This document shows positions 22,906 through 35,160 of a DNA stretch of 64,000 bases, piece by piece. A model generated the notes under the pieces. It made no database searches, was not told the DNA's origin, and was given only the letters and a program-made list of their open reading frames with translations. This DNA is from Nissolia schottii (lineage: Eukaryota; Streptophyta; Magnoliopsida; Fabales; Fabaceae). The DNA lies in contig QANU01031716.1 in assembly GCA_003254905.1 (NCBI GenBank), positions 62,001-126,000 of the forward strand, written 5' to 3'. The position numbers and the translations under genes are program-made. Positions within the stretch are counted from its first letter, which is position 1. Each line of letters starts with the position of its first letter.

Positions 22906-25320
22906 TTAATTGAGTTGTCATAATAAATGGATTGGAACCAAAGAAAAGAAATATCCACGGAATTAATAAGAGCATTAATAAGGATAATATTTGATTAAAA
23001 TTAACAAGAAATTTGATGTAATTTTTTTTTTGTAATTTATAAATGTGGGTAGATTTTTCTAATAAAATATTTGTTTCTGGTACAAAAGATAAGGATAATA
23101 TTTGAGTACGGATTGATGTGTTTATCATTTTTTTTCCTGCCTCCTAAGTGTCTTTGGCAGTCAAATTCAGCGCCTCTTATGAATTAGGAAGGGTCTCCAA
23201 ACTTTGGAGAAGTTCTAGATACGAGTATGTCCCGAAATGCTGGTCAGCTTAATCAAATTACGTGTCTTAATTTTTTTTTATTTTACTTCAAAAAATAATT
23301 GTTATTACAAGGTTTAAACCTAGCCTATCATGTATATTATTCAAAAATTTTATTAGACCAATCCTAATGACTTATGTGTCTTAATTCTTTAATTTCAAGA
23401 ATAGAAAAGTTACTATATTAATTTTGGAAAGAAAAAGTTTGCGTAATTAAGTATCCACCGACTAGGAACCTTTGGGTATTTTCAACTGAAGTCTAATAGG
23501 CCAGCTGGAAATTAATTTCATCATGGGGTATCATGAATTATGATAGAAGTTATTAAAAAATGTTATGATGATAGAGTTTTGTACGACGTAATCTATCTAA
23601 ATTAATGGTAATTCAACTTTTAAATTATTTGATAATTTATATTAACTTGTTTAATGCGATATGATTGCTGATAATTTGAATTACTAAAGTAACTCACATT
23701 ACCTTCAAAGTAGCAATGTAAATTATCTCTATGAAAAATGTATATCTGGATCACCACATTCAATAATCCTAAATAATAATAATAATAATAACAACATAAA
23801 AATAATAATAATTATTATTATGATTATAATATTATGATTATAAAAATAAAAATATTAATAAATAATAATAATAATAAAATAGAAATAACAATAATAAAAG
23901 TAATGACAAAAATAAAATAAAACAATAATAATAATGAAAGTGTATATTACCTTATAATCTTTTTTATATGTCAAACAAAGTAATGTAAATTTTCAATTAC
24001 ATTACTTGTACATGCCAAATATAACAATGTAACATTATTAACAATTTAACAAGTGGTAGTCTTTCTAAAAGGTGATCCAAATAACCTGATAATCTTAAAA
24101 GTAATGTGCCCATTACCCTCTTAATTCTTGAATACAAATACAATTTGAGTTTATAATATTTGTTCTTGACAAAAAGATAATTAACTATTCATTTATAAAT
24201 TTCTGAAATATTTTTAGCATACATGAAAGAGAAAAGCAATAATATTATGATGAACTGATTTATAGCCACAAATTTGGTTTAGGCATGAGATTACTTGGAA
24301 CCCTGATATGGATGGGGATGATCAGGTGTTAGAATATGACCATTCCATGATGATTGATGATATTTGGAGCATTGGGGATATTGATGTAAATTACCTTCAT
24401 TACTTTAACTTTAATCAGGGCATGCAACCCATTAGATAAGAGAGACAAAAAAAAGAGGTTGAAAGAGAGGCGGGAGAAGAAAGAATGATATGAGTGAGTG
24501 ATGGGTGAGAGATCAAAGAGAGACCAAAGGGGTCTCTAAGGAGAGAACATTCTCCTATGCCCCTATGACATGAGAGTTAAGTCGTCTAAATGGGGCAGGG
24601 CCTATATATAGGATTAGGAGAAGGGTCTCTAAATGTGTTAGTAATTTAATGAACCAAGTCACCCATTATAACAAAGTCCATACATAAGAATAATAATATA
24701 CTCTATGAGAAATGCTTAACAAAATATGTATGATAACAATACTGATCATAATTAATTGGGCTAAGATAACATAATTTGATTATTTTGACACTTACATTAA
24801 TTTGAGTCCAAAATAAATCATTGATGCGAATTTATGTTAGTCTACACAAAATTCCAATAAATACCTGTAAAACCACTCTAATGTCAAAGTCAGTTATGTA
24901 TTTGAGGTGTATAGTATATAGTGAATGATGACGTACTTAAATGATAATGAGTCATGGCCTCTATAATATCCATGCGAGAGCTTGGTCACCGAGGAGAGGA
25001 TGGTCTTCATGTCAGACTCCAATCTCAGAGGAATCTTTCTTTGTGGGTGTTTAGATAGATCGTTCATGTTGGGCTTGGTTTGCTTGAATTAGTATTGGGC
25101 CAGGGTTAGCCCATAACAAATCCTATAGAAAATCACACACGCATATGGGTTAGAACTAAATAACTTTTTTTTATAAGAAATAAACTTTATCAATCCAACC
25201 GTTGAATTATGACTAATTATTATATAAATTATTTGAGTCAAATTTTAAAAATTTTGAATATCAATAAGGATGTAATCAAATAAATCTTATTTTTGCACAT
25301 TTTCAACATGTGTATTACCT
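22906..25320. other. Gene-free DNA
   Basis: No coding or RNA feature supported. Contains AAT-type simple sequence (23770-23935) and a purine-rich patch (24435-24545). Confidence 0.5.
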
Positions 25321-25335
25321 CAATTTTGATGTATG

Positions 25336-25337
<2 letters not shown>

Positions 25338-25379
<42 letters not shown>
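25338..25379. repeat. (TA)n microsatellite
   Basis: About 20 uninterrupted TA units. A second run of similar size lies at about 25535-25569. Confidence 0.95.
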
Positions 25380-25381
<2 letters not shown>

Positions 25382-25530
25382 AACTATGTTAAATTAATGT
25401 AAAATTTTATAGAAATGATCTATAAGATATAATCTTTTAATCCAACAATGTGGTTTTCAAAAAATTTCACATAAAAAATTATAAAATGTTGTAACAATGA
25501 TTAAAAGTTACACAGGTGTAACTTGATTCT

Positions 25531-25572
<42 letters not shown>

Positions 25573-25605
25573 TTTTTATACCAAAAAGATTACTGATTTA
25601 ATAAT

Positions 25606-25680
25606 AATATGGGCCATACTCTCAGAGATGTGGATATGATGGAGGGATATTGGCCCATACTGGTGAGATGTGGACACTGA
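25606..25680 (+). promoter_or_regulatory. Duplicated upstream element with site II-like TGGGCC motifs
   Basis: GGCCATACTCTCAGAGATGTGG (25612 on) is repeated imperfectly 40 bases later as GGCCCATACTGGTGAGATGTGG. This places TGGGCC once on each strand (25610-25615 and 25652-25657). TGGGCY site II motifs are common upstream of plant housekeeping and translation-related genes, which fits the downstream DTW gene. They lie 70-115 bases before the chosen ATG. Confidence 0.45.
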
Positions 25681-25724
25681 CCCATGTTGGCATTGCAGAA
25701 TTCATTACAGAAAAAAAAAATAGA

Positions 25725-28700
25725 ATGACGATGCTATCATTGCTTACTACCACCACCACCCCCACCCCTCGTGCCTTCCTATGCAAATGCCTATGCCCTC
25801 TCCCAAAGCCGAAGCCTCCATTTCAGAACAAAAGCCGCGTACCATCCACGCGCCATTTCCATCACCATCCACCGCTCTCCTCTAACATGGGGGAAGGTGC
25901 CGTTATCTCCTTGCAGGAGTGGCAGGGCTGGGGCACCGCGTCCCCAATCCCAACCACGGTTGCCGAAATCGTTGAGGATTTGAAGGTTTTGGAGAAAGAT
26001 TTTGATTCCCAAATGAGCTTTGGTGGCAAGGGTGGAAAGCTTCAGGTATATTGTGTCTCTATTTTTCTTTGGGACATTTCAACAAACACAAGAAAAGCAG
26101 CTCCATTTTTATCATAACTCTGTCTCCAGTGGTCGCTACTAGAGTGTAGAAAATTCAACAATTAAACCTTCTCGCATTAGGTACGGCAGCAGCTACATGA
26201 ATCAACTCGACGCCATTAAAATTAAAGTCATTTTCAATAGATTCGTCTATAGCTTCTTTTGCTAAAATCTAATTCCTTTTTAATGGAGATGTCTGTGGTT
26301 TTGCTATTCCCACTACATCTTTTCCTTTTACGCTATTTACACCAATCACTACATAACATTAACATATGCTAATAGTAACAGTCATCAAATGAAACAATGA
26401 TCAGTTCTTAGCAATAACCAATTGCCATCTCCAATCATCAAATAATATATGATTATCGCCATCTGATCACTGGTGTAACTGTAATTGTGGTGTACAAATA
26501 TATTTTTCTTTTCCAAGAAAATACTGTTTCCCTTGGTGCATTTGCTTTTTTACTTTTCAGTGTATTGATGCTGCTTCAGATTTAGTGTTGACTGCTGCTT
26601 CAGATTTAGTGTTGACTCCATAGAGTTTTTGGATGCTCTGTTGTGATTCAGGGGGATTTTAAGATGCAAGAAGATAAAAAGCATCGAGCGACGTATCAGG
26701 CATTAGGTGATTCTGAGAAAAAGCTCCAATTTTATTCAGCTAGACAAATAGCTTGTCGCGTACTTGGAAGCAGGGGTTACCTTTGCCAGAAGGTTTAGTT
26801 TTGAAAGTTGAGAAAGATGTTGCTGAATGATGGTGACACTTCATGCATTGTGCTTTTTGATCTTACGGATTGTTGTTTTAAAATTTGTAGTGCTGGCTTC
26901 CTATGGAAGGGGACTGTATGTGTTCCAAAATCACATCCTGCTCGCTCTGGCCCGGAATAAGATTTTGGTTGTATATGCATCCCAAGGTTTAGATATTTCT
27001 TGTCATTTTTGTTATGGTTCACTTTTGTGTTCTTTCCATTTGTCTTAACTCAGTTAATTTCCACATACAGGATTTCTTACGGCAAAACAACACTGGAAAG
27101 CTGTTGTGGCAAATATTTGGTGTCGAAGCAGCAACTTTGTGCCTTTTTGGCATTCCTGAGCATGAAGAAATCATGTGGAATTCCTTTAAACGGGCAGGTC
27201 AGTCAATTTATGTAAATTGGCAGAGTGCCTATGGCTATGGTGCTAACCATTGATATTGCTAGATGTCAATCTTGGAATTCATATTGTAGCATTGACTATT
27301 TCTACAATTTCTTTTGTCCAATGTTTCTTGGAGAGTTTAATACTACCATTAACTCTTGCTGTTTAAAAAACGCTTAAAGAAATATAATATTCTATATCAA
27401 ATATATGAACATTGTGGTTGACGTCATGCTTTGGCTGTGGATTTACCTTAATCCAGGAAAAAGTAAGGTATGGTGCCTGTATCCCAACAAGAACTCAGTT
27501 TTAAAATCAGTTCAAGATGCATTTGGTCACGAACCAGTCGCAAACAATGAAGTCACACCAACAAAGGTTTTATTTTTTAACATTATAATGATTACTGTAT
27601 TTTCTTTGTTGACTTACAAATAGTACTTGTGATTATGCCTGTGCTGGAGAGTAGGGCGTGTGAATGCACCATGAAGCAACATTCATTATTTGAGTTTGTT
27701 CTATATTTTTAAATTTTAATGTTGATACCTATGTAGTGACAACTAGAATGGACTTCCTATGTAAAGAATTTTAAATCAATGCCACTTGTAAACTAAATAT
27801 CATTTATTCATGTTGCTTCAACATTTTGATATAGAGTTCCTATTTTTCATCACACGCAATAAAGTAATAGTCTTCTTTTGATTATGAAGGAGTTAAAAGT
27901 AGATACAACTCAGCATTTTATTTTGATTGATGGGACATGGAGCAATTCAGCAGCAATGTTTAAGCGTCTTCAGGTAACTTCTGGGAGGATTTCTTCTTCC
28001 TTTTCTTCAGTTTATAGTTGTTAACTTTCACAAGATGATTCTAGTTAGGCAAAGCTAGCCTTTGATGAACTGACCGATGTGAGGGCAGCTAGCCCTTAGG
28101 AAAATGAAAAATAGGGAAAAAAATATAACATGAAGTCTTAGATTATGTGACAGTTGGAGGGGGTCAACAGGTCCGCTGAAACCAATCATTGTTAGATGCT
28201 TAAAGGTGGGGTAGAATCTTATTCCACTGCAGGTTATCCTCATGCATATGCCAAATGACTACCATATGTAAGTTAGAGGACCTACTTTAACCATATACAA
28301 CTATAATATCTTTTTTATTCTATTAGTATTAGCACTTGCTCAAACAATTGTTGATAATGTTGTCTAGGGTCAGTTAAAGTGCTCTTATAATGCCATTGTC
28401 GAATAGTAGGTTCAGTTGAAGTACCCTATATAAGTTTTCTGTTACAAGTTCAACTGTTCTTTGAAGAAAAAAAATCAACTTATAAACTTTTCAACAGAAG
28501 CTGACTCAGACCCCTGTTTATGATCTGATATGTATGCTTCTGAGAAAAATGTAGCAATTGTGGTATTAGAATTTTATCAAGCAGGGAAATATCACCCCCA
28601 GTGCAACAATAGTATAGTTTTCCATTTTTGTGTTTCCAGCAGAGATGTAGATGATGCTATGCAATTCTTTGTTTTATCATGCTTTTGTACCACCGGATGA

Positions 28701-29488
28701 GAATGGCTATATGCTAACTATACAGCAAATGGTAAGATGGTATTTCACTAAAGGGTGAATCATTTTATGGAATCAATATACTGACACTGCTTGCAGAGAG
28801 ATTTTTTATCTACAATATAGTCATAAAGAGAAAAGTGTACATTGTATTATTTCTAAGGAGCTACTGGATCATAGGTTTATATTTTTTTTCATCTCCACGG
28901 AACCATCCAAAAGTCGCAGCATTTAAAGATTTCCAAGTCAGTGGAATGAATGGATTAATTAGTGCTGAAACAACATTTACCATCAATTTTTCTTATGTTA
29001 ATTTGCTTGCTACACATTGATGAGAAGTTTTGTTTTCAACAGGATCAAGCAAAGTCAGTTTGGGGAGATGAGGACCTTGCTTGTATATCCCTAAATCCCG
29101 GTGCGTCTGCCATGCATAAACTTAGGTGAGTGTGAAAAGTGAAATTATCCTAAACCTGTGTTGCAGCATATCTGTGGCAATGTGGCTACTTTTCCCTCCT
29201 TATTGCTCTCTTATCTTCGCTATGAAGTTGTTGATGTGTGTCTAATGTAATCTATGTCATTTCAAGAGCAGGCCCCAACCGTCTTGGGATCGCACATGTA
29301 CAGCAGCAGCAGCTGTAGGCCTGCTCTTGGAGCTCCAACTACTTCCACAGTTTAGCTCCATTGGGTTGGGTAAACAGGCGGAAGCAGTAGAACATGCTTT
29401 AACAGTTCTGTTAGAAGCCCTCACAACTCGCCGCCTTCGCATGGGAAGGTCTATAACGCGTAAAGTGAGGCAAACCAACATTCGTTAG
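25725..29488 (+). CDS. DTW-domain protein, probable tRNA-uridine aminocarboxypropyltransferase
   Basis: Eight exons join without a frame break: 25725-26045, 26652-26792, 26891-26986, 27071-27197, 27457-27566, 27890-27973, 29043-29125 and 29272-29488 (1,179 bases, 392 residues). All introns are GT-AG. The N-terminus is rich in Thr, Pro, Ser and basic residues and looks like an organelle transit peptide. The DTW domain shows CxxC (C152, C155), CMC (163-165), a YMHPKDFLRQNNTGKLL stretch (182-198) and LIDGTWSNSA with the DxTW motif at 279-282. DTW enzymes add an acp group from SAM to tRNA uridine (acp3U). The start at 25725 is the first ATG giving this presequence; an in-frame ATG further upstream (near 25668) is possible. 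No homologue search was run. The substrate is inferred from the family. Confidence 0.88.
26569..26616 (+). repeat. Perfect 2 x 24-bp tandem repeat in intron 1 of the DTW gene
   Basis: TGCTGCTTCAGATTTAGTGT plus TGAC occurs twice back to back, 36 bases before the exon 2 acceptor. It duplicates a possible acceptor-like TTCAG. Confidence 0.95.
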
Positions 29489-32425
29489 AGATCTAACCAA
29501 GTTTGTTCTGACAACTTATATGGAAAGCCTCTTTCCATTTTTGAAATGAGGAAAGTCTTAACCGTGTACATATAGGCTCAATGAGAGGACATCGTGGAAA
29601 TGGTTATGCAAACAGGAATTTCCAGCTTCTTCACAATATTGTTTGATTCAGGTTTTATTTTAAACCTTAAATTTCAGTTCAAAGAATGACTTGTAGATTG
29701 CCCCTTACATTTACAACCTTTGGCTACAATTGTACAACTAATGTAGTCTATGGAATGTATTAGGTTTTTGGAAAAGTTGATTTCAGGGCTCTTACTTCTT
29801 GTCACATTAAAGTTTTTTGGAAATTTTCCTGGAATTTTATTTTATATTGTTAATGTTCTTAGCTAAATTTAAGTTCATGTTTTAGTTGTACTTAGAAATG
29901 GCAAGTGTTAAGATATATAGCAGATTTAGACTGATTTGTACTACATATAAATTTAGATTGATCACGATTTGATTTAGGGTTAATTTATCATCCTAGGTCT
30001 ATAAATAAAAGTAAGTTGTCTACTCTCTAGGAAAGGCTGGGAGAACGCCCTAGAGGCTCTGCCGGTCCTTTTACCATTATACCCCTTACTTAATGTGTTG
30101 TCTGTCTAAAAGGCTTTTCTACATGGGCCTTCAAGTCATTTCCTTATTTCAGACTACATTCGGGACACGTGTCAATGCAGTGGGTAAACAGAGCATTTAT
30201 TACATACTTACATTTAATGAGTGTAATAAAATATCTTTCCTTCTGATAGATAAATTTAATTAGTGTAATAAAGTCTATTTTGCTTTCATTTATTTTGTAG
30301 TTAGTGTAATAACTTGTATTTTGATCTAAACCCTAATAAATTGTGAAAAAACATATCAGATTTCATTTATTGTTAATTTATTCATTATTACCAAACACCA
30401 ACAAGCACAACACGCAGATAGAGAGAAGTAAAGCAAGTGATATCTATTGTTCGTCGGTTTTGTAGCTTCGGATGATTTTTTGATGAATTAATCTCTCATA
30501 CAGATTCGTTCGTTAGAGCTGTTCGAATGGATTTTGCGAGGTCATGTCGTTGGTCTTTTATTGCCGGTGATTTTCTTTTGTTTTTTGTTAAAAAATATTT
30601 CCCAATCATGTTTCATTGTTTTTGTGTTGATGGTGACTTTTTTTTTCTCGCAAGATATTATTTTTTATTCCTTTTCCTCCTTCGGTTGAATTTGTGGCTG
30701 ATTTGGTGTCTTCTTTTCTTCACTTTTAAGGGAAAGTATTGGACCATGTCTGATATTTTTTTTTGGTGGAAAGATTATTTGCATGTTTTATTTTTTCTTT
30801 GGTTTGGTGTTTTGATTTTTTATTTAATTTTTTTATTGAATTTTTCTTTGATGTTGATACTCTGTGTTTGCTGGTTAGTTCTTTGTTTGTTTATTTGTGT
30901 GAATTTTTTTATTTATTAATTATTGATTGTTCTCTAATTTTTTTTCAGAAATAATAGAAGTACTCTAACTAAGGGTTTTAGTTGAACAAATATATTTGAA
31001 AGATTAAAGTATAAACAAAAATAACTAAATGACTCAAGATTCAAAATTGAGTGTGTCTAATAAATAGAATCACACAAAATTGAATTCTTAAAACCTGCAA
31101 TAACTGACTCATCTATAATACAACAAACCCAATTTTGACTCTTGGGTCATTTGTTTATTTTTGGACAATTTTACTATAATATCCCAATAACACAAACAAA
31201 TTACCAAAATACTCATATTTTCAAACATTTTACACAACTACCATGATTTTGTTGCAAAAGTCCAAAAAATAATCTTACAAAAAAATTGGTACGCTCTTTG
31301 TTGTGTGCGCAGGGGGGAAATCCTCAGATTTGCACTCAAGTGCAAATGGCTTGGACTCATACGCGCGAGCCCAACTCTCTTCTTAACCCTTTTTACCAAT
31401 ATAACAACTAATAAAGTATATAAACGCTTAAAAGTTTTGTGATGTAGCCAATGTGAGACTAGAGCTTTTGAAATACATATTTTCCAACAAATGACGTAAC
31501 ACTTAAAAGGTTCTTGGATGCCATAAGAGGTAGAATTGCAAACAAATGTCCTATCCCATTAGGTTTACTCATTATATTTAATAATATTTTTTGAATTTCA
31601 TGCTTATAATAAATGGTATTTTGGTCAAAATATATACGATATTGAATTGATTTGCTTATAATTCCCCTGCCTCACGCTGTCAGTTCATTTTTTATATTTA
31701 AAATTTTCAATACAATGGTCTTTGTTATTCTTGATATTTATATAACCTATTTTCGATTGTATCATGAAAAGAAAACAAAGCTAAAATTACAATTTGAAAT
31801 ACTAAATTTTGTAATTACATCTCATTAGAACAACCGACTATCCGTGCATCGGTTGGGTCCGAACTCTAATATGGAATCATCCAATATAGAAAGCATTCAG
31901 TCATCATTTTTTTAGCCCTTTTCATCTATCTCTGTTAACAGCCAAGTATATACTACAATTTCTAATGACTTAGCAGGAATTTCAGAGAAAGTTATCAACA
32001 ATTGATTGGTGCGCGAATAACATCAAGCACCCTTTTTAGGTGATGATGATCTGATGTGGGGGTTGCGATTTGACAGTTGCTTACATTAGCATGCTGGACT
32101 CCAAGAATGCAAAATTAGAAGAGTGGGGCTTAGAACTTGGTAGTTTTTTTTTTTGGTTTTGGAATATTTATCTTTCATGTTTATCTTCTTCCACTTTGAC
32201 CAAAACACAATATTCATAGCGATGATGGAAGAAAGTTGCAACTACAAATAATTCAATGATTGACTAAAGCTTAGAAATAGGTGTATTTTTTTATTAAAAG
32301 ATAAAGTTGGTTATTTAGCAATTTGAAAAAAAATACAATTAAAAGATTTATCACTAATGTGTCCCAAAATTTTTGCGGAAAGAAGGTGACGCATTTTTCG
32401 TAAAGAACTGTGAGCAAGACGATAA
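29489..32425. other. 3' flank of the DTW gene and gene-free DNA
   Basis: The 3' UTR should lie just after 29488; no clear poly(A) signal stands out. 30527-30919 is open on the plus strand but is a T-rich, Phe/Leu-rich translation without a domain. Otherwise nothing recognised. Confidence 0.5.
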
Positions 32426-32429
32426 TGTC

Positions 32430-34460
32430 AGAGTTGGAGGGAATAGGGGGTGGAAGAAGCACAGATATTTAAAGGAATGTGAAGACTAGTGAGCTCAACT
32501 AGCCTTCCAGTCTTACATCCAATCCCGATAACTTGCCCCGTCAGTGGGTCCTGCACATGACAACCAGAAGAAGAAAAAAATAATATCATATCCAAGATCA
32601 CATAATTGACCAAAAGAGATAAGATGAAAGTTTAACTTATGAATGAGATATGTGTCAGGCAATATGAGATTGGGTGAGGAGATAGAACCCTTATGACTTA
32701 CATTCATAAGAGACCCATTAGCAGTGTGTATAGCTGGTGCAATGCTAGTGGATGTTATGGAAGAAAAATTATGATATGCAGATGTCATATGATTACAACA
32801 TGCAGAATCAAAATACCATTTTGTATTACCTACTGTGGTAGATAAGGCAGCGAGAGTATTACCAGAAAGTGAAAGGAGTTGTTTCAGTAGGGAAACAATA
32901 TCACCTGAGGAGACTGCAGCGGTAAAGGTGGTGGAAGGAGAGGCCACAGTGTCATTAGTGGCAACGGTAGTGGCAAGCACGACTTTAGAAGAATTGGAGC
33001 TTTGTTGAGACTTTAACATGAGCAGGTCCTGGTGGGCGAGTGGGACAATCCTCAATAACGTGTCCTAGCTTTTTATAGTAGCGGCAAACTAGAGGTAAAC
33101 TAGAGCATTACAGTTGGATGCAATATGACATTTCTTCTTACAGGTATGGCATTCTATGGTGGGGCAGTCGGGAAGGAGATGTCCCGTTCATTGACAATGT
33201 TGACAAGATTTACTTATACCGTTAATGGTTGCAAAAACCATATCTATGGTTGGTTTAAGGAGTCCTAAACAGGTTTTTTCAGAGGGAGAGCGTCCTCAAG
33301 AGTGGGCAAGGGATCTTGATGGAGCAGAGATGCTCGAACAGGTTCATAGTCATCAGTGAGGGTCATCAGGAATTAGATGAGCCTCGTGTGATTACGATAC
33401 TCGTCATATCACTTAGCATCACTTTTATGCTTCATGGCAAGTTCACAGAATGCCAACTAATCCCAGATAGCTTCCATTTGAGCCAGAAATTCATAAACAG
33501 CTTGTACGAGTGCTTGTTTGAGATTGTGAAGTTCCTTCAGAAGTTGATACTAATGAAATAAATCGAAAATAGTATAACGATTTTGCAAGTGATCTCATAC
33601 CTCCTTGGCGGTGTCATACCAGCCAAACTGAAAATGAATGCTAGGCGCTGAGGTATTGCGAAACCAGGTGATTATTTGGTGATTCTTACTATCCCATTCT
33701 TTCAATGTGTAAGTAAAAGTTTCGTTAGAATCATCTTCGGGTTTGATGGGACAGACAATATCACCTGTTACATATCGCCAGAGTTGACAGCCCTTCAAAA
33801 AACTACGCATTGCCTCAACCTAATGGGTGTAGTTGGAATCATTTAGGATGACAGCAATAGGATGGACAATATCTATTTTATCCATGATTAAGCACAACGG
33901 TAAAAGAGAACAATACTTTCAGGGTTGAATTGATGAAAAATGACTGCAAAAATGGAATTATCTCACCAAAAAACCATGGGGAGGGTTGACTTAATTGCCA
34001 CGTCAGCAGTAAAAGACACGTGGCAGAAGACAGCTCAGCAGTGTGGCACCACGTCAGCGCTGTGTTCAACGCCCACAGAGCCAGTCAACGGTCCTGGTGA
34101 GGCGAGTTTATGAGTGGGTACTGGGCTCCGGGTTTGTGGTTCTGAGTTGGGCCTGGCTGGAGTTTGGGTTTTGTGTTTTGTTTGTTGTTTTTTTTTTTGG
34201 TTTGGTTTGGGCTGGGTTCGCAGAGGAGAAAAAAAATTCAATAAAAAAAAAAAGGAACTGGGGCTGGGCTGAATCGGGATTGGTCTGGAGTCGCATGCAA
34301 GAGGCCCAGTGGTGTGTGGAGCTCGTGCAGCGACGTAGGGAGGCACGTGAGGGCGCGTTTGTCGGCGGGTGTGGTGAAGGACGGAGGAGATAGGGTTGCC
34401 GGCGGTGAGAGAAAACGGTGCACGGGAGACAGAGAAACGGAGGAACTCAGATACTATGTG
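32430..34460 (-). pseudogene. Decayed Ty1/copia retrotransposon: leader, gag, zinc knuckle, protease, pre-integrase
   Basis: Read on the minus strand: a weak primer-binding site (AGTATCTGAG, about 34451-34442), a GC-rich leader, then a gag ATG at 33885. The gag domain is recognisable (LWRYVTGDIV, EWDSKNHQIITWFRN). Next come a zinc knuckle with one Cys replaced by Tyr (CRYYKKLGHVIEDC), a protease-like WYFDSACCNHMT (normally DSGA), and a gag-pre-integrase block (FGQLCDLGYDI, GRLVELTSLH). Stops are present at 33820-33822 and 33595-33597, with frame changes between knuckle and protease. Integrase, reverse transcriptase and the 3' LTR are missing. It is a dead fragment. Confidence 0.85.
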
Positions 34461-34487
34461 AAATAACAATAACAATGGAAGAGTACT

Positions 34488-34571
34488 ATACATATATATA
34501 TTTATGTATATATATATATATATGTGTATATTATATATATATATATGTGTGTATGTATGTATGTATGTATT
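34488..34571. repeat. TA/TG/GTAT simple-sequence tract
   Basis: A compound microsatellite: TATATA runs, TGTG, then six-fold GTAT. It sits where the LTR of the copia fragment would be. Confidence 0.9.
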
Positions 34572-34787
34572 TCTAAGTTATGTGTTTACAATGGAGGGTG
34601 AGCTTATTTTTAGTTTGAAAACACAACGGCCAAAAAATAAATTACAATTAATCAAATATTTACAATATTATAATTAAAATCAAATCAATCAAATCAAATC
34701 ATTTACCATCATTAATACAAATAAGTTTGTGTCTCACTACAACAGAAATAGGAACCTAGTTTTTGGACTCCTCGTAGATAGCTATGA

Positions 34788-35160
34788 GCAGTCTCTATTA
34801 TACGGTTTCAACAAATGACACTTAATATATAAGTATTCCAACTCTACAATACTTGGTGGTGCATAGAAAGTTAAATTAGTGTGGGACTATGAAGTTTCAC
34901 AGTAATCTCAGTTGATAAACAAATAGAAATTACACGCATGACTCCCTAACCGCAACTATGAGCAATCTTAAACCATAATAGTTTGAGCAAGGTGCAAGTA
35001 ATAGATTGGTAGGTCAACTGTATTGTACTTGGAGCAATCATAGTAGTATACAATTTGAGCAAATCACAAATAATATTTTAGTATTTCAACTCTAGATGCG
35101 TAAAAGGTTAAATTAGAGTGGGAATCTGATGTTTCACAGTGAGGCTTATTGGCTACAGAT
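34788..35160 (+). repeat. Diverged direct repeat, spacing about 237 bases
   Basis: GTTAAATTAGTGTGGGACTA (34870) recurs as GTTAAATTAGAGTGGGAATC (35107), both followed by GAAGTTTCACAGT or GATGTTTCACAGT. Shared words (GAGCAATC, TTTGAGCAA, TTTCAACTCTA) extend on both sides and suggest an old tandem duplication of unknown origin. Confidence 0.6.

Noticed and set aside
30527-30919. Plus-strand open frame of 130 codons
   Set aside because: It is produced by T-rich DNA, giving almost only Phe, Leu, Val, Cys and Trp; no motif, no splice signals, no homology I recognise.
34043-34393. Plus-strand open frame of 116 codons
   Set aside because: It lies antisense to the leader of the minus-strand copia fragment and has no domain; its length reflects GC-rich DNA.
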